A stretch of DNA of 64,000 bases from Owenia fusiformis (lineage: Eukaryota; Annelida; Polychaeta; Sabellida; Oweniidae). Numbering within the stretch: position 1 is the stretch's first letter; each line of letters begins with the position of its first letter. Made by a program: the position numbers and the translations under genes. The stretch covers positions 27,874,740 through 27,938,739 of the forward strand of contig CAIIXF020000009.1 in NCBI GenBank assembly GCA_903813345.2, given 5' to 3'. The notes beneath the pieces are model-generated. The model was given only the letters and a program-made list of their open reading frames with translations. It was not told where the DNA came from and did no database searches. Positions 35,413 to 49,186 of the stretch are shown in pieces.

Positions 35413-36438
35413 CAATGATATAATGACTCTTAATGTTTAAGAATTATTATTCACTGAAACATCATTATCCAATCATATAGAATGGTCAAGAGAACAGATT
35501 AGAGGAACTGATATTGGAAAAGCTGTTTAGTATCTAACAAATGTGCAATACTCAATATATTTTAGATAATAATCAAAATATATTTCACTTAATATAAATC
35601 TCTTTGTTATGTATAGGCAACTCCATGAATGCAATACCATGACTAGGGGACCAGGTTAATATTTCTTCTGTGTTGTGGTGAAAAATTTTCACGACACGAT
35701 ATGATCTTGTGAGGTCAACTATGATCGTCGGCTTATTGACTGCTCTTACACTTGTGCACTTGAACACTGCTTGTACTGTAGCATATTCAGTGGTATTCTT
35801 CATTTGGTTAAGAGATAAGTCAATCACTGGGCAACTCAATCCCTGACCAATAGACAAGCCATCCCCTTGACAATTCAGCCAATGGGCAACTCATCTCATA
35901 CAAATCATCACGCATCACCTAGGCAACACTAAATAGCAAAGTATAGCAACTGAGTTAGTTGTAGTAATCATTACTCAATGCAACAATAAACACTATCTAA
36001 AATACGTCTTTTATGCAAATTACATCATTCTCCTTTAATATTAATATGCAATGAATAAGGCAGAACTCAGATGATCTTGAACTACATTCCACATTTACAT
36101 TCACAATTTCGATAGGCCAGACCTGTGACCCTAGTCTGTTGTGTATTATGTGTGCGTTTTGTATGACTCTTATGGCTGTTACGTAGCTCAGAAAACAACA
36201 TAGATATGATACACTTATAAAAATTTTCTTATCATTTCGACAATATTACGTGGTTAAAAGGTAGAAAACAATGTAAATATGATATACAATACACTTCTGA
36301 TATCATTTTATCAATTCTACGAACAAAACATGATACAACATAAGGAAGCGTTAGATAGGAATAACAGGTAATGAATAAACAAAATAGTAAAAGAACACAA
36401 AATGCTATGATAAGATCGAATTATTATTAATAAGCAAT
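35413..36438. other. FERRY3-chitin synthase intergenic region
   Basis: AT-rich, with no exon recognised. It should contain the end of the FERRY3 transcript and the chitin synthase promoter and 5'UTR, but I see no convincing TATA box or initiator. Confidence 0.4.
35985..35990 (+). terminator. Possible polyadenylation signal of FERRY3
   Basis: An AATAAA hexamer lies 827 bases after the FERRY3 stop and 450 bases before the next start codon. An AATAAT-type variant closer to the stop could be used instead. Confidence 0.3.
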
Positions 36439-37004
36439 ATGTCAAAAAGGTATTTGAAGAATAAACTTTTGACTAAAGAACGCTATTCGCAAGGATTAGA
36501 AGATCTCAACGGGATCGACAATGGAATAGAGACGACTGATGATGGCGCCGATGAAGTACGCAAACTTCGGGAAAGTAGGGAAGTTTCCGATGATCTTAAA
36601 ACGTACGTAGATGTTCTCAAACCAAATGGAATGAGCCGAAACGATGCCAATCCGGTAGACGATCCACAAATCACAATCACTGCTCAAAAAGTGAACGGGA
36701 TAATCCATCATAATTTAGATCCCATTTCCAACAAAGATGCCGACAAAACGAATGCCATAAATGGTGTGGAGACTAAAGACATTGATATATGGCCGTCGGA
36801 TGAAAAAGCCTCAAATGAAGCTCCCGTAGTGACGAGTGGGAAGAAAACAGGGGTGACGTTTATCGAACCTGAGGAAACGGAAGATGATGCATACCATGTT
36901 CCCGATGGTTGGGGACCGGCTGAGTCCGTCAGTCGGCAAGGGAGCGTTGATATTGACGATACAGACGTTATTGAAAGCATGGGAATCACTGAACAGAGCA
37001 GACA
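36439..37004 (+). CDS. CHS: Chitin synthase exon 1, acidic N-terminal region
   Basis: This is the largest 5' open stretch, 188 codons rich in D, E, N and S with no membrane segment (MSKRYLKNKLLTKERY through ESMGITEQSR). It ends two bases into a codon at an ACA|gtgagt donor. No upstream in-frame extension is convincing, so this ATG is taken as the start. This part is poorly conserved in the family. Confidence 0.78.
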
Positions 37005-40000
37005 GTGAGTTTTACAGATCTTACTATTAAAACAAACAAATCAAATCTAAGGAAAAATAGGCTCAAGGTTTCGGAGGTTTCAAATTGTCTTTTCAGCATC
37101 AAAATCGTAACATTATGGTTATGAACTCGAGTCGTACATTGTCTCCATTGTAAAGTACCTTTGTCAGTCAGACAATATAAAACTAAAAACTTCTTGGCCA
37201 AGGCACAAGTGTTTTAAAATGACTCCCATGTTCATACAACCCTACCTCCATTATACTATAGCCTGTATTTCTGAAATAAACGGTACTATCTTCAGAATTA
37301 ACGAACGTCCTTGCAACCTCACTGTTAGCCTGTATCCCTTTTAAAGAAATACAGACTACAGTATGGGGGTATGGTAGTGTGATGTCTTAAAATTACATAA
37401 TTATAATTTACATCATTTTAGGAAACGAGAAAAGGGATGGGATGGATTCAGAGAGATTAAGTATGAGGATGATGATTCGGCGAATACCACGTGTATAGAC
37501 ATGTCAATGAAAATATTTAAGGTACCTCCCTTCAAATTACAAATTGAAATATAAAATATAATGAACACTTCTTATATTATTTCAATAAAAATAACGTCAC
37601 ATAATATATAGATGTAACAAGGTGTGTCCAATCCGAACGCAGTATTTCAGACAACTGCAGCGCATGAATTAACCTACCACCGCATTCAACTCATGCGCAA
37701 CTGTAATCTCAAATCGTTCACACCATCTCTTTATAGTTCGTAGAATACTTGTATATTGAAAGCCCATACACATACCTCAAATCAGAGAATTTCGAGACAC
37801 ACCAGTTGTAAACTAACAGACATGCCATCAAATTCATTTTTACCATGTCCCTAATTGTACTCTTATCTTTCATATCATACTTTCATTATTCGTAGAATAA
37901 TGATTGTACAATACTACATGTAACTGATACTTGTATCTAATAACACATTATATAAGAGGTTGAGACACACCAATTTCAAAATTCCATTTGAACCAATCCA
38001 GTACAATAGAGATATGACATACTGTAGCTCCACTTCCTCATACATATTATTGACTATACGTAAACAATGTTTTTAATATTTCAGACTATTGGGTTACAAA
38101 AATGCAATTTAATTCTGTCTATAATACGATTTGAGTATAGTTTCCAAATAGCTGACTCAAGCTTAATTAATAGATGTCACCCTTGTCATTCATCGTTTTG
38201 CTTGGGCCAGACTGTCATAGCCTGACTGTCATTTTGGTTGTCAAACGAATAAACCAAGGTTTTGAAAAATCTTAGTATTGCATCAATTGAGATCTGGCCC
38301 AATCTTTTTTAAAACGTCATGGAAAATATGTTAAATGACATAACTTTAGTTTTTATTGTAGAAAACTTTTGTCTGACTTCAAATATGCTATTATAAAGAA
38401 CGAAAAGTTAGTTGTTAGAGGTTAAAAGTGCAAATCTCTTAAAATCTCATGAAAAATGAGAATTAACGAAAGCTATATGACTCCTCTATTTAAAACGTAA
38501 AACTATTATTCTGTCAGATTCTGTGCCTCGGAGCTCGCTACGCCCGTTTCAAGTTTCCGATATCCAATGGTTCAAGATACATCTTCGACATGTTGTATAT
38601 AAGTTAAATGTTAGAAGTAATGAAACTTTATGAAACAAAAACAACAGTCTCTAAAGTCTGCTAATGAACCTTAAACTTTAAGGCTCTCTAGCGGTGCTGT
38701 AACGAAATGGGTTACCAAAATGCTGAAGAGTCTCTCTGGCCTCGGCCTATTTGTTTCAAAGATTCTATTTTGTACCCAGGTTGTTGTATGCGGACTATTA
38801 TTCCTTTTAATACTGGGATGTAGTGTTGTCAGCAAAGGGACCTTTCTATTCATGACCTCTAACAGTAGATATGGCATTACACTAAGGTATTTAAGATCTA
38901 TCTATGTTATCATATGTTTCTTTGGTTGATTTCGTAACCGTTGACTTATTGATTGTTCTTCTGATTCATTCATTAATGATTTGTCCGTTTTTGGCTGTAC
39001 ATTGAATGTTGTAAACTACTACATATTTTCAGTCATATTTTGTACGTAACTCAGCAATATCTCATTAACACCATTGGCACTCCAGATTGATATCGTAAAT
39101 ATCGCACAGTTTTAAAATATTGTTATATTGAATAGTTTTTTGTTTTAGCTGTGACAACACGACTCTCGACAAATGTTCAATTCTGAGTTCAAACCAATCA
39201 ATGTTCAGCTCATACTCCTTCTACAAATACTACCTGCCTTTCCCTTGCACAACCATGCCTACAACTGAGCCCACTACGAACGCGGTAACCACCGACGGTC
39301 CTGATTCTAACAGTACTATTATGATAACAACTCAGACACCACCGGAACCGCCTTTCAAGTACATATACAGCGGCAATATTCGATTCTGTGACACAACTAC
39401 CACGCGGTGGATATGGGGGCTGGTTCTAGTGATATGTATACCTCATGCCCTTGTATTCCTGCGCTCTCTGTATAGGGTTATGTTCCGATCTAAACAGACG
39501 CCAACACCAGGGGCATTCATTTTTGTAAGATTTTTCAATTGATCCATGTGAACATTAGACTTAGTGCTTCAATCGAATAGTCAAGTTGGGTTGCCAAGAC
39601 TTTCATAGACTATCTTACCTACATTCATATATAGGCATTTCAACATTTCAAGAACTCGAGATAATTTCATTTTAAAACCCACGATCTAAGTCAACCTTCC
39701 ATTACGGCTACCATAGCAGTTATTTTCAACGTCATCTGTGTACTATTGCTCTTCGCATTCGTTTAACTCAGCTCCGTCTACTGTTACTTTGGGAACAACC
39801 TTTGTAATCAGGGTAGTGTTCTATAAGATTAAGAATACTTGGAATAATTGCGCTCATTTGTTTCAGGTCTTTATCGTTGAGACGCTACATTCTGGGGGTA
39901 TTGCACTGTTCGTGTTCCATATCCTCAGGACCCATAGCGCCACGGAAGGGTTGGTCTTGATGCTCGGACTGGCCACTCTTCCTTCTTTACTACAGCTGGT

Positions 40001-43000
40001 CTGTCGTCCAAGGAAAGAACAATATCGTCCAGTTGTTGTCATACTAGACATTCTTGCCTTTCTAGCTCAGGTTTCGGCAGTAAGCGTTTTGCCAATCCGA
40101 AACAATCTAACTAAAAACTATTCGCATGATATATGGATAATTCCGCTTGCAATGGTGCTTACGTCTTTTGGTTGGTGGGAGAATTTCTTTACCGGTCAGG
40201 TCGGACTGATTTCAAAATGGTTGAAAATACTCAAAAGGAATATAAGAAGATCAAGGAGCAAGACGTATGCTTTTGTGAGCCTTTGGAAAATTGCAGTTAC
40301 CGTTGCAGTAATGATTGGCATTATGGGAGCAGATGGAATCGAGGCTGTCAGACGACTTTTTGTACTAAGTGCTCATGGAAAAATGTGCCCGAGGGGATTA
40401 AATTACACGGATCTATCAGCTGATGACATACATGGCGGCCACTGGCATTGGATGGACGTTTGGCTGGTTCAAATGCTGACCTCATTCCTCTGTTATATGT
40501 TCTCTAAGGTTGCATGCAAAGTTCATATCCAGACCTTCTCATTTGCGATCCCGATGCTGCTCACTACACCCCTCTGCTTTTGTCTCCTTCTCTTTGCCTG
40601 CCAAGTCCAAAGTGATGATCCGGGATATTTCGAGTCAATATTACCCAAGTAAGTCATGAGACCAATTTTACAATTTTTCATTCTGAACCCCCTCTTAACA
40701 CTTGAAATTTAGAAAATCACGGAGTGATAGAATGTCCCCTCCTTTAACTCATATTTGGCTCGCCGATATAATTCACTCATTGGAGTAATCCTAGCTTCAT
40801 CGTACACACCCGGAGACAATACATTTGTGTAGGTCTGTGTTTTAGTATGAGGATCCGATGAGCGTATGGCATATATATAGAGGTATTCATTTCATCATTT
40901 CTTTTAGATTCTTGTTCTTCCATTGCCCGGCAGACTCTCTGTCAATATTGATATTTAAGTGGGAGTTTTGGTTGTTTGTGCCTTGGTGGCTGTCCCAACT
41001 ATGGGTGTCGCGTCACATCTGGATCAACATGAGCGAACGTTTGGCCAAAACAGAGAAGTAAGGTCCTTTTTTAGTTGTAAAATTCGAAATGACTATGATG
41101 TCCATGAAAAATCATATGAGATCTAGTTAGTCAATTCTTAGTCCTTATTTCGTGAAAACTTTGACAAAATAAAATAGGCCCTAAATCGCTCTGCAAGACT
41201 TTACAAAACAATTTCTCATGTTAATGAAAATTCTCGTTAGGTTTTGTAAGGTCAACTCAATTTTTAGTATGTAGATTTATGTACTGAAGACTGTTTATGA
41301 ACGGAATAGCAACGTCTTTTCTTATGGATATGACTCAATTCAGTCTCTCATTGACATGTTTTTGATATTTTGACCCCATGGCGTTCCGCCAACTTGAGTT
41401 AAAAAAGAAACAACTTGAATATTATCCAAATTCCTCCTCTATAAGGTTTTCATTATGTCTGAATAACCCATTTACAAGATTAACAAGTTTCTGGGTTACT
41501 ATTTAAAAGCTATAATTTATACAAAAGTCGGTTCATCCTTTTGTCTAATGACTTTGTACTAAAGGGTACAATCACGAAAAATAAACTGCCAGCTGAACCC
41601 TTTCGGCAAATTCATTTTGCAGCGAATTGCTTAATTTTCATCCTCATCCATTACAATTGCAATATAGATTATTTGTCTTGCCCTTGTACCTTGGGAGCCT
41701 AGTGGAACAATCAATGATATACAACAGACGAAAGGACGAACAGCACTTTAAGTTCTCCGAGAAAAAGAAGGTAAAGACCAATTCCTCATGTCAAAAAACC
41801 GGCACATCCTGGTCCCTTTTACTATATAGTACTCATAAAAAGATGTAAATAGGTCGTCAGTTATCAGGTCATCAGTCCATGATTTATTTTATATGTCTAC
41901 AATGGCGTGTCTTTAATCACGTGTTCTTGATTATCTATACCAAACATGAAGTGTCGTAGTGTCGTGCGTGGATGTTTTCCATTGAATGTTGAAAATGAAT
42001 AAATATGGATTAAAGGAGAATTAAAACGCATCATACTGCATGCGAAAGCTTTTTTGTAGTCTTTGGACATTATTCGAGAAGAGCTGAAAATGGAACATGA
42101 TGATATGGAAGAAGAGAGGAGAACCAGAAAAAGGTATTTGGATTTTTACCACGCACTGATGTTATGTTAGATATGAATGATATTATGAAAATTGCGAGAG
42201 CGAAACTTACTGAGTCACAAATTCCTTTGTAGTAATCATGACCTGTGGTATACAATTGTTAACCTCTTCAGAGGTCAACCGGCAAAATTGTATACCGAGA
42301 CTGTAAACCGAGAAACTACTGTTGACAGAGACCGAAGGTCGAGGTCAACAGTAGTTTCGAGGTTTACAGTCGAGGTATATGATTTTGACGGTTGACCGAA
42401 TGGAGAGGTCTACAATTGTTTTGTTAGTCAGAAGAAACTAATAATACACATATAAACGACAGTCATCAATCATGGCTTCATTTCACAATCTTTTCTCCGA
42501 ACCACGCCAGCAATCATTTTTTAAGAAAATCTTAAGACAGTGGTAGCTAAACTCTCTGTTCTCGGCACATAACTGCGTACTCACTAGTGAATTAATGTTG
42601 ATTTTTCGTTTCTTTTTGTATTTTTGCTATACTTGTCGTCTAGCAAAGTCTGAAAATATCACTTTCATCAACGTTTACGAAATGTCCGTCTACCATGTTT
42701 TTTTCTGTAAACATTATGACGTCATATTCCCCATAATTCACAAGTGTAGTACAGTAACATAAGCGGTCAATAATATGATATCCCATGATGCACAGGTGAG
42801 GTACAGGCAAAAATGTTGACCGCTAATTGACCAATCAGATGCGAGTTTTTACCCTGAGGTACTAACATAATGTAGCATAGTATACAAATTGTTCGGTATA
42901 AATATAATTCATTCGGTTACCGAGCTCTACAGATTTTATCTATTCGTTGTGCATTTTCTATAGTGGTATTTATTTATGTTTTGCGCTTTTTTCTTTCAAG

Positions 43001-46000
43001 ATATGACACGCTGACGAAGCAAAGGGACAAGACGCCCAAGTTGTTAATGTGCGCAACGATGTGGCATGAGAACGAGAGAGAGATGATCCAACTGATGAAG
43101 TCGTTGTTTAGGTAAATTAAGATGATGAATATAGCCAAACAAGTTGTCATTCAGATTGAAGATCTATTTCATTATATCACAACTTATGTTATGGTCTCCA
43201 TTTTTGTGACTGCGGTTGGAGTTGGGCGTCTGACGCTCGGCATCTCTAACAGGTGGTGACAATTTTTATCATTTGTTTTACATGTATTTATGAAATAAGT
43301 TGCTAATGTTACCAATGCAATGCCTATGTCTAGTCATTTCTACGAACATAATTGCATAATTGAATGAAACAGTGCATACACCTGAAAAACGTTGACCTTG
43401 AAATATTGGATGAAGATCTTCCCTTTATCAAATTTTAGAATGGACATAGACCAGAGTGCCAGGAGGAACGCCCAAGAATACTTAGGCGTAACTGACCCCG
43501 ATTACTATGAGTTCGAAGGTACCAGACTAACTTATAGAATCATTTTATTTAAACAAGATATTGATTTGACGAAATGATATTGATGTTAAAAATTGGTTTA
43601 AGGTGGGACTGTTTTTACTATACTTTTCTTTATACAGGACATGGCCTACCTTAAATTAGATTATGCAAAGTTTCAAATGGCAAGTTAAGCAGACATGTCC
43701 AACATCTGTACAACAAATACAGCAAAATACGTAAAAACAAACAAAATAGTTAAGAGTGAAATATGTAGTAGACATACATGATTTCGTGTATATTTTTACA
43801 GCTCATATCTTTTTTGATGACGCATTTGAAGCCCATGGTCTTGATGATGAGTATTTTAAAGTGAACTCATTTGTGAAGCAGTTTATATCAATCATAGACC
43901 TAGCAGCAAGGTACGTATCCTTCCAATTGTTTGATTTTTCTCTTTCAAAAGAGAGCTACATCTATCTAATATTTTTGGTTCTGATATTCAGTGTACTGGC
44001 ACTAGATAAGATTCCAACTTATACGAAAATAGTGCAATTGGTATTCACGGCTTGACAGTAATCAATCATTCTTACCCTACCCCCCCCCTCTTTCTGACAA
44101 TGAATAAGACAGCTAATGGGCAAATAATATCTCAGCTACAGATATGAAATGGTATTTTTAACCTAAAGGAATCAATATAATTTTTTGTTAAATGTATTTG
44201 GACATGTTTTCTCATCAGTAGTGTGAAAATTATTTCACTCTAACGATCGTTATAGCTGCTTAAGAGTATAAACAACACTATTTCTTTAAACCATGATAAT
44301 GTAAATTATTTGATCACTCATAAGTCATCCTCTTGGAGCATAGCCGTAGGGACCAGGGGTTCGATGGGTTCGGACGAACCCCCGGTCGGGATTTCCACAT
44401 ACAAATATTTGTGGAAAAATTAATTGCAATAACCAGAAACATATATTCAATTTATATGACCAGTAGATAAAAACAGTAAAGTTACACTTCTCTCCAAAAG
44501 TTTGGCAACCTCAGGCACGAGGTGGGATTGTCTAATTTTGGGAAGACTCCGGAGCATCATGACATAACGCAAAGAAAAAATATCAATAATTTCGCACAAC
44601 TTATTTTCCAACTTAAAAGCTGCTCAATCTACGGTAAAATAAACCAACTTTGAAGATAAACAGTCTTAATACTGATGAAAACACTTTTTCTTTCAAATCT
44701 GTGCGCATCCGTTTTGTTTTATTTCAAACAAAAAAATTCTTGCTAAGTTACCGGGGCTGATAAGTCCTCGATAGAAACATTTTGAAATGAGTTATTATTA
44801 AAAGCATATATACCATTTATAAACACAGCATTCGATTGAATGGATATTTATTATCAATCACTTTTTAAGGAAAAATAAATCCATTGCGAAAAAATCAGTT
44901 TTTTTTCAGATGCACGTTCAACTCGAAGATCATTTTAAGATTAAATTGTAGCTGTTTCGGTGTATTTAGTAAACGCTCTATTTTCAAGAATATCAAACTT
45001 TAGTGGATCGTGTTAATGTCATTGATTATATGTATATGTATATGTATATGTTTAGCAAATACATGGATTAAAGGGAGGCAATATGTATGTTTCTGGTTGT
45101 AGATACAAGTGTAAGCTAAAATGATACACACATTTACGTGCAGTGGAAATTTCTGTCCAATAAAAAACCCAGATGCAGTCATCTTTTGCTGAGGAAAGCA
45201 AAGGCATAAGGAGGATTATATCAAATAAGTCTAGATTTATTATTTCGAATAAGTATTTTATGTTCACACTTAAGGGAAAAAGTTCATAATAAAAAATATT
45301 TTAAAAAAATCACGTGGTGTACCAATGTCAGTGCATTGCATCCTGATAATCACTTTTTATTTTCTAAAAAACAGATCCACTGATAATCGCCAACGGATTA
45401 TCGAGATTTTTAGACTTCAAAGACCTAATTACAGAGCCCATTGGTTCCTCTTGGTTTACATGGGAATGACGATTTTCAAAAATTCATCAAATTTAGAAGA
45501 AAAAATAGGAAAATTCGGAGGCATTGGAAATGAAGTCAAGTCACATTTTCATCAATATTATAAGTACTTTCCTCCCAGGTTATGTAAATAAAAATTCAAA
45601 TATAGGAGACAGGGAGCTACTGTAAGGTTGTCAAACTTTTGGAGGGGGGTGTATTTGTTAGAAAGACGAAAGGATTAGTTTTCCACAAGTTTCAAATCGT
45701 GTGTCTAAATAGGATTTGACAGCATTCTTTAATAAGATAATAAAGTTATAATGATTTACAAGTTCATCTTAAATTCATTTCTCAAAACTAATGATAAAAA
45801 CAGCGGAACGGTGATAGAAAGGAAAAGAAATGTTTAATGCTAGAGCCTACAGAGCACAGTGGATATATTGTTATTTCAATTTGGTCTTTTTGGAATTTCA
45901 GCCTATGTTTCATTACATTAATACGATACTATTTGTCATCTGTCACTTCTATCGTCAGTACCAATTGAGAGTATTCGTGCAGCCATTACGACTTTTATTG

Positions 46001-49000
46001 TGCACGATGATTAAATAAGTATTACATTCTTCAAAAGAATTTGCTATTGAATATACTTGTATTCGGTAACTAACTGTAAGTTCATGAGGTCATTATGAAC
46101 TCCTTTATTACAAAATGAAATGGCAGATAAAATTATTTTGATTTGGAATCTTCAAAAATCATCTAAAAGTGTGGGAATAGCATGTATCAGAATTTGACAT
46201 ATCTTTGAATGAACTCTAAATATGAATTGGGAATGAGGTAGCGCCCTTAACAAAAGTTGGCTCATTGTATGCTAACCCTTGATTCGGATTTCTTTAATTA
46301 AACAAATGTTATATTAAAATGTATGATTTTGCTACCAGATTTCAATATCTTTTCAAAAAAAGGAGGGGTGTAAATTGTATGTATGACAAATACAAAAAAT
46401 GCTTTATGTGAGGTACACCGATGAAGGGGGAGATTTGTGGATAACATAAAAATGGAACCCCTGGTCATCAATTGCTGGCTACGCCACTGTGGAGGTTCTG
46501 TATTGGAGTTCACTGTACAATTTTAAGCAGCTTTTCAAATAGATTTACGTAAACCCGATGATAGGATTTTAATGATTTTGTAACTGACTATGTTATAAAC
46601 TACTAGTAAGAATAATGTTCTGATTGGAATTCAAGTGCCGTTCATGGGGTCAAGCTTCATCTTCCCCAACCAATGAAAGTGCTGACTCCGTATGGAGGGA
46701 AACTCGAACTGCGGCTACCAGGAGGGAACAGAGTAATAGTTCATTTGAAAGACAAGACTAAAATAAGACATAAAAAACGATGGAGTCAGGTTTGTAAATA
46801 ACTATATTTTTCAAATGGCAGGCTTATCCAATGTAGATATGATATAAGCTGGTTATATGATATAAGCTGGTAATCGAAAACTAAAGGAATGGAGAGTAGC
46901 TGGGATATAAAGGGTGTGTATAGAGAAGATCTATGAATCTGTGGGGAGCAATGGTCATGTAAATAGTGCATGTTCACATTCAAGCACCATCAGATTCGTA
47001 TTTAGGTTGGAAGTTCTCGGTCGATGGATGGCGTCGGGCGTCTGTAACAAATTTTAAATAACTGTTTAGACAAAATCATCTACAAGTTCTTAGAAGTTCA
47101 AATCTGACTAAATAACATTGTGAGGAACTAGGTGGTGACATTTTGTCATGTTTATGCCTTGTTAAAAGGTAGAATTATCTAAGATTCAAATGATGGCACA
47201 CAGGCACATTTGTAGGTGATGTACATGTACTACTTTCTTGGGCGCAATATTTGGGAGAAGATAACAAATCCAAAGAGGAAGCAGGCCGTGGCTGAGAATA
47301 CCTACCTCCTTGCCCTTGATGGTGACGTTGACTTTAAGCCGTTGGCTGTTACCATGCTGTTAGATCTCATGCGTCGTAATATTAAAGTTGGAGCAGCGTG
47401 TGGACGCATACACCCAATAGGAACTGGTAAACTAAATATATGATTAAGGTCCAAGTTAAATGTCACGTTTTATGCCAACACTAGAAGAGGTGACATAAAC
47501 TTTTTTGTGGACGGTGTAAGTTTGTCAGCGTCTGTAACAAATGGCAAGTGGCGACATTTTGCATTTTAATGCCTCGTTGAAAAAAGACTGGCGTTGAGTT
47601 TTTGGTACAATGTACAGTACTTGGTAACGGCTCATTACGCAACACTTATTTTCCCATATCTTCGCTTGATTTAAAAAACATCAATATTTTCTTTCAGGTC
47701 CACTAGTTTGGTATCAAAAGTTTGAATATGCAGTAGGGCATTGGTTTCAGAAGTCAACAGAGCACGTGATTGGTTGTGTATTATGTAGTCCTGGTTGCTT
47801 TAGTCTTTTCAGAGGTTCGGCCCTTATGGACGACAACGTTGCTCGGCGATACACCAAGGTCGCCACCGAACCAATGCACTATGTACAGTATGACCAAGGT
47901 ACGTAAGATAATGATTGGTTAGTTGTGGGTAATTTTCTTGGCCCTTTCTAAATTATGCGGTGTTTATTTGCCCATTAGATCATAGTTTGGGATATTTGGG
48001 ATTTGTTATCCCATCGAACGAAGTTCGGAGGGATATAGGGAACGCCTCCGTCCGTACGTACGTCCGTACGCCCGTCCGTCCGTCCGGGCAATAACTCAAA
48101 TACCGTTGGCCCGATTTTGTTCATATTTTGTACACATATACCCTATGGGGGTAGAAGTTCTGCTCGAAAGCCGATTTTCAAAATGGCCACTCATTTCAAA
48201 ATGGCGGCCATTTTAGTGCCGATTTTACAGTTATTTAGGTGCAATATGTAAAACTGTAATAGCAGTATGTTTTTAATGTAAAAAAATTATAAAGGACATT
48301 AATAAAGCTACAAATGTAGATATTAAAAAAGCACATGGCAGCCATCTTGAAAATTTGCGGCCTTTACTCGTTATTTTACCATTTTTGCTGTAACTCGAAA
48401 AGTAGTGGAGCGATTTTGTTCATATTTGGTATGTGAATACTATAAACATTGCACACTGTCTAAAGACACTTTTGGTAGAAGGCGGCCATTTTGAAAAATG
48501 GCCGCCATTTTAACGTATTTTACTATAACTCGAAAAGGAGTGGAGCGATTTTGTTCATGTTTGGTATGTGAATACTATAAGCATGGCACACTGTCCTATG
48601 ACACTTTTGGTAGAAGGTGGCCATTTTGAAATTTTTTTTGAAAAATGGCCGCCATTTTAACGTATTTTACTATAACTCGAAAAGTAGTGAAGCGATTTTG
48701 TTCATATTTGGTATGTGAATACTATAAGCATGGCACACTGTCTAATGACACTTTTGGTAGAAGGTGGCCATTTTGAAAAATGGCCGCCATTTTAACGTAT
48801 TTTACTATAACTCGAAAAGTAGTGGAGCGATTTTGTTTATATTTGGTATGTGAATACTAAAAGCATGGCATACTGTCTAATGACACTTTTGGTAGAAGGT
48901 GGCCATTTAGAAAAATGGCCCCATTTTAACGTATTGTACTATAACTTGAAAAGTAGTTCAGTGATTTTGTTCATATTTGGTATGTTTCATATTTTATATG

Positions 49001-49155
49001 TGAATACTAAAAGCATGGCGCACTGTCTAATGACACTTTGGGTAGTAGGCGGCCACTTTGAAAAATGGCCACCATTTTTACGTTTTTTACTATGATTGTA
49101 ATTGTGTCTCATAAGCCTTTGGAGGCTGGCCGTATAATTACGGGTGACACTGTAA

Positions 49156-49186
<31 letters not shown>

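Noticed and set aside
38683-38779. Earlier start for chitin synthase exon 3 including GAVTKWVTKMLKSLSG
   Set aside because: Acceptors at 38682 and 38691 break frame with exon 2; the acceptor at 38779 gives phase 0 and joins two family-conserved blocks.
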